The notes under the pieces were generated by a model. The model was given only the letters and a program-made list of their open reading frames with translations. It was not told the origin of the DNA and did not search any database. From Verrucomicrobiia bacterium (GTDB lineage: Bacteria > Verrucomicrobiota > Verrucomicrobiia > Opitutales > Cerasicoccaceae): a stretch of DNA of 64,000 nt. Where the stretch lies: assembly GCA_030425485.1 (NCBI GenBank), contig JAUIAM010000013.1, positions 30,994-94,993 of the forward strand, read 5' to 3'. Below, piece after piece: positions 25,626 through 34,441 of the stretch (positions within the stretch are counted from its first letter, which is position 1; each line of letters begins with the position of its first letter). The position numbers were made by a program, and so were the translations under genes.

Positions 25626-27164
25626 ATGGACAAGACCGCTCAGCTCACCCTGGGGCTCCTCAAACCCGAGGACTACCGGCAGACCCGCAAGACCATGCTC
25701 GAGGCTTATCACGGCGCAGGCTACGAGCCGTGGTCTCAGCGTCACATCGAGCGGCTGATCGAGCGCTTTCCCGAGGGACAACTCTGCATCAAAGCAGACG
25801 GCGACGTCGTGGCCATTGCCCTCACCTTGGTCGTAGACTACGACAAGTACGGCGATAAGCACACCTATAAGCAGATCACGGGCAACTACACTTTTTCCAC
25901 CCACGATGCCAACGGGGACGTGCTCTACGGCATCGAGCTGTTCGTCCACCCCGAGTACCGCGGGCTACGCCTCGGACGCCGCCTCTACGACGCACGCAAG
26001 GAGTTGTGTGAAAACCTTAACCTGCGCGCGATCGTTGCCGGGGGACGCATCCCGAAGTACAAGGAGTACGCCAAGGAGCTCACACCGCGCCAGTACATTG
26101 ACAAGGTGCGCAGCCGGGAAATCCACGACCCGACGCTGAACTTCCAGCTCTCGAATGATTTTCACGTCAAAAAAATCCTCCGCGGATACGACCCCGAGGA
26201 CACCGAGAGCAAGAGCTACGCCACCCTGCTGGAGTGGAACAACGTCCACTACGAGGAAAACGAAGTCCTCGTCGGCGCGATCAAGGAAAACGTCCGCATC
26301 GGCGTCGTCCAATGGCAGATGCGCCCTGTTCCCTCGCTGAAGGACCTCATCGAGCAGGTGGAGTACTTCGTCGATGCCATCAGCGACTACGGCAGCGACT
26401 TTTGCCTCTTCCCGGAGTACTTCTGCGCCCCGCTCATGGCGGAGTTCAACCACCTGAGCGAACTCGAAGCCATCCGCGGCCTGGCGGGCTACACCTCAAC
26501 ACTCCACGACACGCTGCGCGAGTTTGCCATGAGCTACAACGTCAACATCATCGGCGGCACCATGCCCGAGATTGGCGATGACGGTAAGCTGCGCAACGTC
26601 TCCCTGCTATGCCGACGCGACGGCAGCACCGAGCGCATTTACAAGGTCCACGTCACTCCGGATGAAACCAGCCGCTTTGCTATGGCTGGGGGCGACGCCG
26701 TCCGGACTTTCGAAACGGACGCGGGCACGATCGGCGTGCAAGTGTGCTACGACGTGGAGTTCCCCGAGCTTTCACGCATCATGGCCGAGCAGGGCATGCA
26801 GATTCTCTTCGTGCCCTTCCAGACCGATACCCAAAACGGCTACAACCGCGTGCGCCATTGCGCCCAGGCCCGCGCTATTGAAAACGAGTGCTACGTCGTC
26901 ATCGCCGGGTGCGTGGGCAACCTCCCCCGCGTGCACAACATGGATATCTCCTACGCCCGCAGCGCCATCTTTACCCCGAGCGATTTCACCTTCCCAGAGA
27001 ACGGCATCAAGGCCGAGTGCACGCCCAACACGGAGATGACACTCATCGCAGACGTTCACCTGCCGAGCCTGAAAACCCTCCACTCTCAGGGCTCCGTACA
27101 GAATCTCAAAGACCGCCGCACAGACCTCTACCGCTGCGAGTTGATCAAGAAGCGCAAGGGTTAG
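25626..27164 (+). CDS. Fused GNAT N-acetyltransferase and carbon-nitrogen hydrolase
   Basis: The protein (512 residues from the ATG at 25626; an in-frame ATG at 25608 adds six) has two domains. Residues 1-200 form a GNAT domain with the acetyl-CoA loop region PEYRGLRLGRRLYDARKEL. Residues 220-510 form a nitrilase-superfamily hydrolase with the Glu-Lys-Cys triad: E in CLFPEYFCAPLM, K in RIYKVHVTPDE and C in IGVQVCYDVEFPEL. The fusion is known in bacteria (YhcX of Bacillus is similar) but its substrate is not. It would acetylate an amine and hydrolyse an amide, perhaps on one molecule. It has no operon partner. Confidence 0.9.
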   Translation: MDKTAQLTLGLLKPEDYRQTRKTMLEAYHGAGYEPWSQRHIERLIERFPEGQLCIKADGDVVAIALTLVVDYDKYGDKHTYKQITGNYTFSTHDANGDVLYGIELFVHPEYRGLRLGRRLYDARKELCENLNLRAIVAGGRIPKYKEYAKELTPRQYIDKVRSREIHDPTLNFQLSNDFHVKKILRGYDPEDTESKSYATLLEWNNVHYEENEVLVGAIKENVRIGVVQWQMRPVPSLKDLIEQVEYFVDAISDYGSDFCLFPEYFCAPLMAEFNHLSELEAIRGLAGYTSTLHDTLREFAMSYNVNIIGGTMPEIGDDGKLRNVSLLCRRDGSTERIYKVHVTPDETSRFAMAGGDAVRTFETDAGTIGVQVCYDVEFPELSRIMAEQGMQILFVPFQTDTQNGYNRVRHCAQARAIENECYVVIAGCVGNLPRVHNMDISYARSAIFTPSDFTFPENGIKAECTPNTEMTLIADVHLPSLKTLHSQGSVQNLKDRRTDLYRCELIKKRKG

Positions 27165-27283
27165 GCTTTTTTTCGAACCTCGAGCCTGAGAACGCCAAGC
27201 ATTTTTGGATTGGCGTCAGCCCAAGTTTCAGCATGCATGTAGCCCGAGGATCCCTATTAGAACACGCTGAGACCAATATTAGC

Positions 27284-28009
27284 ATGAATAAGCATCAGAA
27301 AAACACCCCCGGAAAGCTTCAGGCCAGAAACGCAGGCCTGTTCACATACTGTGGGTTCATCTCCATCGTGTGCATCGCCCTTCTTGGCGGCTGCGCCGGA
27401 AAGCCGGACCATGTCAGCGACTCCTCCGATTCAGCTAGTGGCGGTAGATGTCCCTTCGGCTTCGATCAGATTTCCAGTGATACGGACGACTCCGCTCAGA
27501 CCGCCTATCATCATACAGAACTTGCCCCGCCCGTGGCCCAGTCCAGCACGGATGCGCCAAGCACAGCGACTCACCCCGCGCCCGGCACTTCGTCCGTCCC
27601 GGCCGCTTCACAGATGCCAACAGTGAAGCCCGCCAGTGGCCCACAAACGGCCAGTGAAGTCGACTTCGCCGTCAACGCCTACTGGATTGAAACAGGCGAG
27701 TTGCCTGCTGACACGGCATCGCTACAGTCAGTCCTTAATGAAAAGGGCTACACCTTCGCCATTGAGGACGTTGAATTCACCTCCGCCGAGTCCAACGACG
27801 GCATGCTTGAGGTAACCACAATCGTCGCAGGCGAGCCGGCAGTCGGAGCCCCCTTTACGCTCAACGACACGCGTACCGCCCTCGCCTACGCTTACACCGA
27901 GTATAAACTTTACCACGCCATCCTTGAGGGTGCATCCAAGGGAGAGCCGCTGACTCAGGACGAGATCAACGAGCTTGCATCCAAGGTCTATTTCGCCACA
28001 AGCGAATAA
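27284..28009 (+). CDS. Putative lipoprotein of unknown function
   Basis: The ATG at 27284 gives 241 residues; reading on upstream in the same frame enters the preceding gene. The N-terminus has a charged start, a hydrophobic core (FISIVCIALLGGC) and a lipobox LGGC with Cys37 as the lipid-attached residue. A Ser/Thr/Pro-rich, low-complexity linker spans about residues 40-125 (AHPAPGTSSVPAASQMP is typical). From residue 130 there is a small folded domain with EVDFAVNAYWIETGELP and LNEKGYTFAIEDVEFTS. No family was recognised. It is followed by a hairpin terminator at 28043-28087 and the second MITE copy. Confidence 0.6.
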   Translation: MNKHQKNTPGKLQARNAGLFTYCGFISIVCIALLGGCAGKPDHVSDSSDSASGGRCPFGFDQISSDTDDSAQTAYHHTELAPPVAQSSTDAPSTATHPAPGTSSVPAASQMPTVKPASGPQTASEVDFAVNAYWIETGELPADTASLQSVLNEKGYTFAIEDVEFTSAESNDGMLEVTTIVAGEPAVGAPFTLNDTRTALAYAYTEYKLYHAILEGASKGEPLTQDEINELASKVYFATSE

Positions 28010-28042
28010 CCGCCCAGCGCATACGTTGGTCGGTACACATCA

Positions 28043-28087
28043 GAGGCTGGGGCTTTCTGGCAATGCCCACGCCGTTTCCCCAGCCTC
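28043..28087 (+). terminator. Probable intrinsic terminator after the lipoprotein gene
   Basis: A perfect 10-bp stem, GAGGCTGGGG (28043-28052) with CCCCAGCCTC (28078-28087), encloses a 25-base loop and is followed by a pyrimidine-rich, T-interrupted tract (GCCCTCCTTCTTT). It lies 33 bases past the lipoprotein stop. Confidence 0.65.
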
Positions 28088-28214
28088 GCCCTCCTTCTTT
28101 CAGCTTTAGCGTAGACACGTAGCTGACGGGACGTTATCAGGTTTCACAGACTTACTTTCCGCCCGCATTCAGAGTTGCAGTCGATGCGTTACAGTCATGT
28201 GCGTTCGCTGCCAC

Positions 28215-28381
28215 CTAGGGCGTGTCTTCAAATTATGGAGCGAGTCCGCGCAGGTTGGTTTTGAGCATGTTTTTTGGCTTTCGAGGTGAGGCGAATCAAG
28301 ATTCGTCGAGCCGAGGAAACGAAAAACGGGCCAAAATCCGGCCAAGTGGGCGACGTGAGATAATTTGAAGACACGGCCTAG
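28215..28381. mobile_element. MITE-like repeat, copy 2 (167 bp)
   Basis: The ends are CTAGGGCGTGTCTTCAAATTA on the left and TAATTTGAAGACACGGCCTAG on the right, inverted repeats with very few mismatches over about 20 bases. The interior has the shared near-palindrome GGCGAATCAAGATTCGTC. Its sequence differs from copy 1 by many substitutions but keeps order and length. With the terminator it accounts for most of the 411-base gap between the lipoprotein and malic enzyme genes. Confidence 0.88.
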
Positions 28382-28420
28382 GGCGAGCACCTGTTTAACC
28401 ACGTCCTCCTCCCTACGATT

Positions 28421-30127
28421 ATGTTTACAAAAGTAACCGATGACAGCGGCCAGCTAACGGCCATCCGCACCTCTGCCACTGCACGTCAAATCCTGGACAA
28501 TCCCCTGCTGAACAAGGGCACAGCCTTTACGGCAGAAGAGCGTGAAGCACTCGGTCTCCACGGCTATCTGCCGCAGGAAGTCGAAACCATGCAGTCGCAG
28601 GTGCGGCGCGTCTACCGGCAGTTTAAGGAAAAGACCGACCCCATCGACCAGAATATCTTTCTCTACGGTCTGCACGATTTTAACACCACCCTCTTCTACC
28701 GCTTTTGCGCCGAGCATGTGGACGAGGTGCTGCCCATCGTCTACACGCCCACCGTTGGCGACGCGGTGGAAAAATACTCTACGGAGTTTCGCCGCCCCTC
28801 TGGCGTATATCTGTCCTATGAGCACCGCGACCGCATGGACGACATACTCGGGCGCTACTCCGATAAGGGAAAGGACCTCATCATCGTGACCGACGGCGAG
28901 GCCGTGCTCGGCATTGGAGACTGGGGCATCGGCGGCATGGACATCTCCATCGGCAAGCTCATGGTCTACATCATCTGCGCAGGGATCGACCCCGCGCGCG
29001 TACTCCCCATCCAGCTCGATGTCGGCACCAATAACCAACAACTGCTCGACGATCCGATGTACCTCGGAGCCCCGCACAAGCGCATCAGCGGGGAGGACTA
29101 CGACGCCTTTATCGACCAGTTCGTCACCAGTGTAGAGAAGCACTTTCCCAACGTCTACCTGCACTGGGAAGACTTTGGGCGCGATCACGCGCGCAGCATC
29201 CTTGAGCGTTACCGCGAGCAACTCTGCACCTTCAACGACGACATGCAGAGCACGGGCATTGTGGCCACAGCCAATGTCATATCCACCGTCGAGGCAACCA
29301 AGACCCAGTACGCTGACCATCGGGTGGTCATGTTTGGCGCAGGCACGGCAGGCTGCGGTATCATGGACCAGATACTCGACGCCTTTGTCGACAGCGGTAT
29401 GAGCCGCGAAGACGCCCTGAGCCGCTTCTACATCATCGATCGCTACGGCCTCGTGGTGGACGACATGGACGGCATCCCCGACTTTCAGCAGCCCTACGCC
29501 CGCAAGCGCAGCGAGCTCGCCCAGTGGGACGTCAGCGACCCGAGCAACATCAGCCTTGAAGAAGTTGTCGCCAACGCTAAAGCGACTATCCTCATCGGGT
29601 GCTCAACCGTCCGCGGCGCCTTTACCCGAAAGGTCATTGAAACAATGGCCAAGAATACGGAGTACCCGGCCATCATGCCGCTGTCCAACCCGACTTCCCT
29701 CTCCGAGGCCGAGCCCAAGGACATCATCGCATTGACTGAGGGTAAGGCCATCATCGCGGCAGGCAGCCCCTTTGCTCCGGTGAGCTACCGCGGGCATACT
29801 TACGAAATTTCGCAGGGCAACAACGCCTTCATCTTCCCCGGCCTCGGGCTAGGCGCGATCTCAGTCAAAGCCAAACGCGTCAGCGACGGCATGATTCGCG
29901 CTGCCTCGAAAACGCTGAGCAGCTTCTCGCCGCTGCGCAAAGGCACGGGTAACCCCGTGCTGCCTCCCATCCACAACGCCAACCAGGTTAGCGAGCAGGT
30001 GGCCATTGCCGTGGCCCGACAAGCCATTGCCGAGGGTCTCTCCGCCATCAATGCCACCGACGATCAAGTTGAGCAGCTCGTGGCCGCAAACCGTTGGCTC
30101 CCCAACTACGTCCCGCTCACACGCTAA
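28421..30127 (+). CDS. NAD-dependent malic enzyme (malolactic enzyme is an alternative)
   Basis: The 568-residue protein fits the large malic enzyme family. It has VLPIVYTPTVGDAVEKYS near residue 110, the DGEAVLGIGDWGIGGMDISI region, catalytic and metal residues in VYLHWEDFGRDHARSIL, CTFNDDMQSTGIVATANVI, the dinucleotide loop VMFGAGTAGCGIMDQIL, and PLSNPTSLSEAEP. Malic enzyme converts malate to pyruvate with NAD(H); malolactic enzyme of the same family makes lactate. The next gene makes acetolactate from pyruvate, so pyruvate formation is the likely role. The acetolactate synthase gene starts 12 bases after the stop, suggesting co-transcription. Confidence 0.88.
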   Translation: MFTKVTDDSGQLTAIRTSATARQILDNPLLNKGTAFTAEEREALGLHGYLPQEVETMQSQVRRVYRQFKEKTDPIDQNIFLYGLHDFNTTLFYRFCAEHVDEVLPIVYTPTVGDAVEKYSTEFRRPSGVYLSYEHRDRMDDILGRYSDKGKDLIIVTDGEAVLGIGDWGIGGMDISIGKLMVYIICAGIDPARVLPIQLDVGTNNQQLLDDPMYLGAPHKRISGEDYDAFIDQFVTSVEKHFPNVYLHWEDFGRDHARSILERYREQLCTFNDDMQSTGIVATANVISTVEATKTQYADHRVVMFGAGTAGCGIMDQILDAFVDSGMSREDALSRFYIIDRYGLVVDDMDGIPDFQQPYARKRSELAQWDVSDPSNISLEEVVANAKATILIGCSTVRGAFTRKVIETMAKNTEYPAIMPLSNPTSLSEAEPKDIIALTEGKAIIAAGSPFAPVSYRGHTYEISQGNNAFIFPGLGLGAISVKAKRVSDGMIRAASKTLSSFSPLRKGTGNPVLPPIHNANQVSEQVAIAVARQAIAEGLSAINATDDQVEQLVAANRWLPNYVPLTR

Positions 30128-30139
30128 CTTTTTCTCCCT

Positions 30140-31789
30140 ATGAGCAAGACCACCGCAAAGCTCCTCGTCCAGTGCCTGGAAGCTCACGGCGTAGAGTACG
30201 TCTTCGGCATTCCCGGAGCCAAGGTTGACTCCGTCTTTGACGCGCTGGTGGATTCGTCCATCAAAGTCATCCTCTGCCGCCATGAGCAAAACGCCGCCTT
30301 CATGGCCGCCTCTATCGGGCGACAGACGGGTAAGCCCGGCGTCGTGCTCGTGACCTCCGGTCCCGGCGTAGGCAACCTTACCACGGGCTTGCTCACCGCA
30401 ACGACGGAGGGGGACGCCTTGATCGCCCTCGGCGGCAATGTCGCCCTCGATATGAAGTTTAAGGAGTCACACCAGAACACAGACAACGCCAAGCTCATGG
30501 AGTGTGTGACCAAGTCGAGTGTAGAGGTCACTGCGCCCGGCGTCGTGCCGGAGGCGATTGCCAATGCTTTCCGGGTTGCCACACAGCCCCGCGCGGGCGC
30601 AGCCTTTATCAGCCTGCCGCAGAACGTCATGCTGGCCGATCCGGGCACGTTAGCACCCTGCCAGGCACCGCCCATCCACTATGGGCAGGCCAAGCCCCAG
30701 ACTATCGGCGAAGCCGCCCGTCTCCTGAGCCAAGCCACCTGCCCCGTACTCCTGCTGGGCGAGGAAGCCAGCCGTCCCGAGAATCACGCCGCCATCACGG
30801 CTCTGCTTGAGGCCCACCGCCTTCCGGTCGTCATCACCTACCAGGCCGCAGGCGTCATTCCCGAGTCGCAGATGGACTTGTTCTACGGGCGCGTTGGCCT
30901 CTTTCAAAACCAGCCCGGCGACCAACTGTTGGCCAAGGCAGACGTCGTGGTCAGCGTCGGCTTCAACCCTGTCGAGTACGACCCGGAAGTGTGGAACGTG
31001 ACAGAATCGCGCAAGATCATTCACATCGACTACATCCCGGCCAACGTCCACCGTCAGTACAGCCCAAGCTGTGAACTGCTGGGCGATATAGCCGACAACC
31101 TCTCCCTGCTCACACGCGAAACGCCCAAGCTCTCACTTCAGGACCACTCCGCCCTGCGGGCCGACCTGTTCACCATCGTGGATCAGGCCGCTGAGAAAGA
31201 GGGCGCGGACGGGCGCATTCACCCGTTGCGTTTCATCCATACCTTCCGCCAGCTCATGAACGAAGACACCATCGTGTGCTGCGACATCGGCTCGGTCTAT
31301 ATGTGGCTCGCCCGCTACCTGTTTTCGCATCATCCGCGCCAACTGCGCTTTAGCAACGGCCAGCAGACGCTCGGCGTAGCCCTGCCCTGGGCCATCGCGG
31401 CCAAGCTGACCAACCCCGAGAAAAAAATCATCTCTATATCCGGTGACGGAGGCTTCCTCTTCTCCGCGATGGAGCTGGAGACCGCCGTGCGCTATCGCTT
31501 GCCACTGGTTCACATCATTTGGCGCGACGGCTCCTACGACATGGTCAAGGAGCAACAACTGATGAAGTACCGACGCGATACGGCAGTGGCACTGGGTGCA
31601 ATCCATGTCCCCAGTTTTGCCCAGGGCTTTGGCGCGACGGGGTTCGAAGTTACCCGCCCGGAGGACATCATACCTACCATTGAAAAAGCGCAGGCCATGG
31701 ACGGACCCGTGCTGATCGACATTCCCATCGACTACTCGGACAACCCCGCCCTGTTCGAGTCAGCGCACAACCCTTACCTCGGCAACTAA
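30140..31789 (+). CDS. alsS: Acetolactate synthase, catabolic type
   Basis: The 549-residue thiamin-diphosphate enzyme has VEYVFGIPGAKVDSVFDAL, the catalytic Glu in ILCRHEQNAAFMAASIGR, FKESHQNTDNAKLM in the middle domain and the C-terminal TPP motif GDGGFLFSAMELETAVRYRLP. The pattern matches catabolic AlsS/BudB more than IlvB, which would normally have an adjacent small subunit; none is here. It joins two pyruvates into 2-acetolactate with carbon dioxide release, the first step toward acetoin and butanediol, and would use pyruvate from the malic enzyme upstream. Its stop shares a base with the next start (TAATG). Confidence 0.88.
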   Translation: MSKTTAKLLVQCLEAHGVEYVFGIPGAKVDSVFDALVDSSIKVILCRHEQNAAFMAASIGRQTGKPGVVLVTSGPGVGNLTTGLLTATTEGDALIALGGNVALDMKFKESHQNTDNAKLMECVTKSSVEVTAPGVVPEAIANAFRVATQPRAGAAFISLPQNVMLADPGTLAPCQAPPIHYGQAKPQTIGEAARLLSQATCPVLLLGEEASRPENHAAITALLEAHRLPVVITYQAAGVIPESQMDLFYGRVGLFQNQPGDQLLAKADVVVSVGFNPVEYDPEVWNVTESRKIIHIDYIPANVHRQYSPSCELLGDIADNLSLLTRETPKLSLQDHSALRADLFTIVDQAAEKEGADGRIHPLRFIHTFRQLMNEDTIVCCDIGSVYMWLARYLFSHHPRQLRFSNGQQTLGVALPWAIAAKLTNPEKKIISISGDGGFLFSAMELETAVRYRLPLVHIIWRDGSYDMVKEQQLMKYRRDTAVALGAIHVPSFAQGFGATGFEVTRPEDIIPTIEKAQAMDGPVLIDIPIDYSDNPALFESAHNPYLGN

Positions 31790-32250
31790 TGTGCTACGAA
31801 TACATCGGCTGGTTCATCCTGCGTGCCACCTACGCATGGATGTTCCTCTATCCGCTTAAAGCCCTGTTTAGTGACTGGCCGGGCGCCCAAGGTCTGGTGG
31901 GCATCCTCGTGCCAAAGAAGTTCGTACCGCTCGGTTCGTATCTCATGGTAGCCGTGATGGTGATCGGTTCCCTCTCAGTACTACTCGGCATACTACCGCG
32001 CTTCGGCGGGCTCATGCTCGGGGTTTACTCCCTGCTGGGGACACGCGTCCATTACCACCTGGCCAAGGCTGCGGCAGCGAAGCAGCTCAGCCAAGCCGCC
32101 TCGGCCGAAGACCAGGCAGCACTGAAGGAAACCGTTGACCTGGCTGTGGTCGGACACGTCACTTCGGCCCAGAAAAATTTTGTCCTCGCAGCGGTCGGTT
32201 TCTTCATCGCGCTCAACGGCGTAGGTCCGGCCGTGTGTTTCACCCTCTAA
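31789..32250 (+). CDS. DoxX-like integral membrane protein
   Basis: The 153-residue protein has four hydrophobic stretches (about residues 5-22, 44-64, 68-85 and 130-150), as in DoxX/SURF4-like small membrane proteins. Early motifs are WFILRATYAWMFLYPLKAL and a later LGILPRFGGLMLGVYSLLG. The family includes quinol-linked subunits and uncharacterised redox partners. It overlaps the acetolactate synthase gene (TAATG) and lies ten bases before the carboxymuconolactone-decarboxylase-like gene, so all four genes appear to form one operon. Its role there is not known. Confidence 0.72.
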   Translation: MCYEYIGWFILRATYAWMFLYPLKALFSDWPGAQGLVGILVPKKFVPLGSYLMVAVMVIGSLSVLLGILPRFGGLMLGVYSLLGTRVHYHLAKAAAAKQLSQAASAEDQAALKETVDLAVVGHVTSAQKNFVLAAVGFFIALNGVGPAVCFTL

Positions 32251-32260
32251 CCCAACCACC

Positions 32261-32644
32261 ATGTCAGAACGCTACGATAAAGGCATCCGCGTGATGCGTG
32301 AACACCTCGGTCCCGACGCCGACACCTACGTCGAGGCCATCCGCGAAGTCTCCCCGCTCTTTGCCAAGGTCAACGTCGAGTTTGCCTTCGGCGACATCTA
32401 CGGCAACAAGGGGCACGTGCTCGATTCCAAGACGCAGGAGCTCGTCACCCTCTCGGCGCTAACCGTCATGGGCAATGCCCTGCCACAGCTTAAGCTCCAC
32501 GTCTCCTGCGCCCTCAACGAAGGCGCGAGCAAGGACGAGATTGTGGAGACGATTACGCAGATGATCGCCTACTGCGGCTTTCCCGCCGCCACCAACGCCA
32601 TCATGGCGGCCAAGGAAGTGTTTCGCGAAAAAGGGCTGCTCTAG
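32261..32644 (+). CDS. Carboxymuconolactone decarboxylase family protein
   Basis: The 127-residue protein is a complete CMD domain, with LVTLSALTVMGNALPQLKLHV, then NEGASKDEIVETITQMIAY and GFPAATNAIMAAKEV. It lacks the CxxC of AhpD peroxidase partners; the Cys in LKLHVSCALNEG and the one in AYCGFP are separated by about 25 residues. True family members decarboxylate or act as small hydrolases on lactones. Within a malic enzyme-acetolactate synthase operon without an AlsD/BudA gene, a decarboxylase role on acetolactate is a tempting but untested idea. It is followed convergently by the gene at 32656. Confidence 0.82.
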   Translation: MSERYDKGIRVMREHLGPDADTYVEAIREVSPLFAKVNVEFAFGDIYGNKGHVLDSKTQELVTLSALTVMGNALPQLKLHVSCALNEGASKDEIVETITQMIAYCGFPAATNAIMAAKEVFREKGLL

Positions 32645-32655
32645 GCTGCACTTCG

Positions 32656-34377
32656 CTACTCGATTAGCCAGCCATCCATGCGCGGCCAGCTCGCCCATTC
32701 TCGCTGCATCAGTTCGCCATCGTCACTCTCAATCACCCAGGTGCCCATGGGCGCATGGACATCGTAGGTAACGACCCGCCCGGTGCCGGGATACTCAAAA
32801 CGCCGCCCATCGCCAACGGCTGGATTCAGCCCAACAATGTTTTCCAGTAGGTCAACAGGGTTTTCACCTGCGCTTGGAATCAAGGCCATAAGTCCAATGT
32901 CCGACGCACGGTAGACCACAAGCCACCACTTGCCCGCACTCACCTGATAGAGTAACCAGTCTCCGTCCTCAGCCAAAGCTTCGTAACCAGCGGGCACATG
33001 CACAGGTCCGGGGCCACAGGCGAAGCGCGGCGCCACGCCGGTCATGTTCCATGTATGAAGCTCTCCCTGCCCGGAGAGGCCAAAGCAGGCGTTGATGTCG
33101 TCCGCGCCATCAGGCAACAGCAGCAGCGTCCGCCGGGGAATAATCTCCGTGCCCTCGGTGATCCCGGCACCCCCGGCACTCAGGACAAATCCCGGCGCGC
33201 GAGAGTAAAGCTCGGGCGAGGCCTGTGGCCCGCGACCGATCCGCACAAAAGCCTCCGCATCCTGCACCGCGTCGAATCCAGCCGGAAGCTCGTAGGGAAT
33301 CAGCGAGGCGACCAACCCCTGGCGGGAGTAGTACAGGGCATCGCCCATGCCATTGGGCACCCTGCCGGACCACGCCGCTATCATGGGAGACAGGTAGTCG
33401 GTGTAGAAGTCCGTAGCTTCCGCGTGTGACTTGCGTCGGCGAAACGGCACATCCCTGCGCAGATCGAGACTCCCAAAGGCAAAGGCCCAGTTGCTCGCGT
33501 CAATGATCTCACGCGAAAGCGAGCGCACCGCTTCACTTTGGGCAAAGGCTTGCAGGTTGAGCAATGCCTCCATGCTGTAGATCAGGTAAGGGCGTGAATT
33601 AAATTCGTAGAAACCGCCATTACGGAGTTCAGTCAGGTGGGCGATCAACCATGCCTCCAGGCCATTCGCCTCATTATCGTAGGGCTCCGTGTTCTCGCCG
33701 TGGGCGTACAGCCACTGGTTAGTCAGGTAGCGGCACCCCTCGGTCATAAGGATGTGATTCTCCGTTTCCCTCACCAGTCCGAGCGACATGGGAACCGTCA
33801 GCCGGGGCTTACCTCCGGTCTCGATAAGCAACACCCGCGCAATGTGGTCTGCCGTCTCCGGGTAGAGCAACTCCGGGTCATCACCAAAAAGATAAAGGCA
33901 GGTCGTCAGCGTCGTCATGGTGAAGTCGTAATCACCACGATGCCCGATCCGTATGGTATCGGTTGAGCTTTTCTTAAAGCCAAAGCCCTCGCGCAAGTCC
34001 CACTCCGATCCCGTATTGCCCCAAGGCTTCATCTGGAGCAGTAATGCGTTTGCCGCTGCGACATCCTTGCCCGCGGCAAGCCGGGCCAGCACCGCACGCG
34101 GGCTCCGATGCTCCGCATCAGCGGGCACCATAGGCTGCTTAGCCCAAGTCTCAATAATACGTCGCCGGACCTGCTCGGCCCCAGGCGGTAGCGTGCGTTC
34201 GGCATCCCGCGCACCGGGGAATGCCCCCCACAGGGGACCTGGTGCCAGCTTTGGGTAATCCCGCGTGCCTGCCCCCATGAGGAAATAGCGGACTTCCGGT
34301 GTCGCGGCGATGACAAGCCCCACAATCACGACGAGAAGACCACCGATGGCCAGACCCACTTTGGCAAGCTTACGCAT
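32656..34377 (-). CDS. Membrane-anchored protein of unknown function
   Basis: The 573-residue protein starts with a basic tip and one hydrophobic segment (VGLAIGGLLVVIVGLVIAA, residues 7-25) that would anchor it with the rest outside the cytoplasm. The body has no motif that I can place. A helical middle part (LIAHLTELRNGGFYEFNSRP, IYSMEALLNLQAFAQSE) has the flavour of an alpha/alpha toroid, followed by a beta-rich C-terminal third (TWNMTGVAPRFACGPGPVH). This two-part form is seen in polysaccharide lyases, but no catalytic pattern was identified, so lyase is only a guess. It lies near sugar and uronate catabolic genes. Confidence 0.5.
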   Translation of the reverse strand: MRKLAKVGLAIGGLLVVIVGLVIAATPEVRYFLMGAGTRDYPKLAPGPLWGAFPGARDAERTLPPGAEQVRRRIIETWAKQPMVPADAEHRSPRAVLARLAAGKDVAAANALLLQMKPWGNTGSEWDLREGFGFKKSSTDTIRIGHRGDYDFTMTTLTTCLYLFGDDPELLYPETADHIARVLLIETGGKPRLTVPMSLGLVRETENHILMTEGCRYLTNQWLYAHGENTEPYDNEANGLEAWLIAHLTELRNGGFYEFNSRPYLIYSMEALLNLQAFAQSEAVRSLSREIIDASNWAFAFGSLDLRRDVPFRRRKSHAEATDFYTDYLSPMIAAWSGRVPNGMGDALYYSRQGLVASLIPYELPAGFDAVQDAEAFVRIGRGPQASPELYSRAPGFVLSAGGAGITEGTEIIPRRTLLLLPDGADDINACFGLSGQGELHTWNMTGVAPRFACGPGPVHVPAGYEALAEDGDWLLYQVSAGKWWLVVYRASDIGLMALIPSAGENPVDLLENIVGLNPAVGDGRRFEYPGTGRVVTYDVHAPMGTWVIESDDGELMQREWASWPRMDGWLIE

Positions 34378-34441
34378 ACCTGGTAAGTCGTGCGAGAAGC
34401 TGTGAATGGGCGCAAGCCAATATGACTGCGACCTTATAGAC

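Noticed and set aside
27189..27216. ACGCCAA/TTGGCGT hairpin after the GNAT-nitrilase gene
   Set aside because: A seven-pair stem is present but no T tract follows, so a terminator call is not supported.
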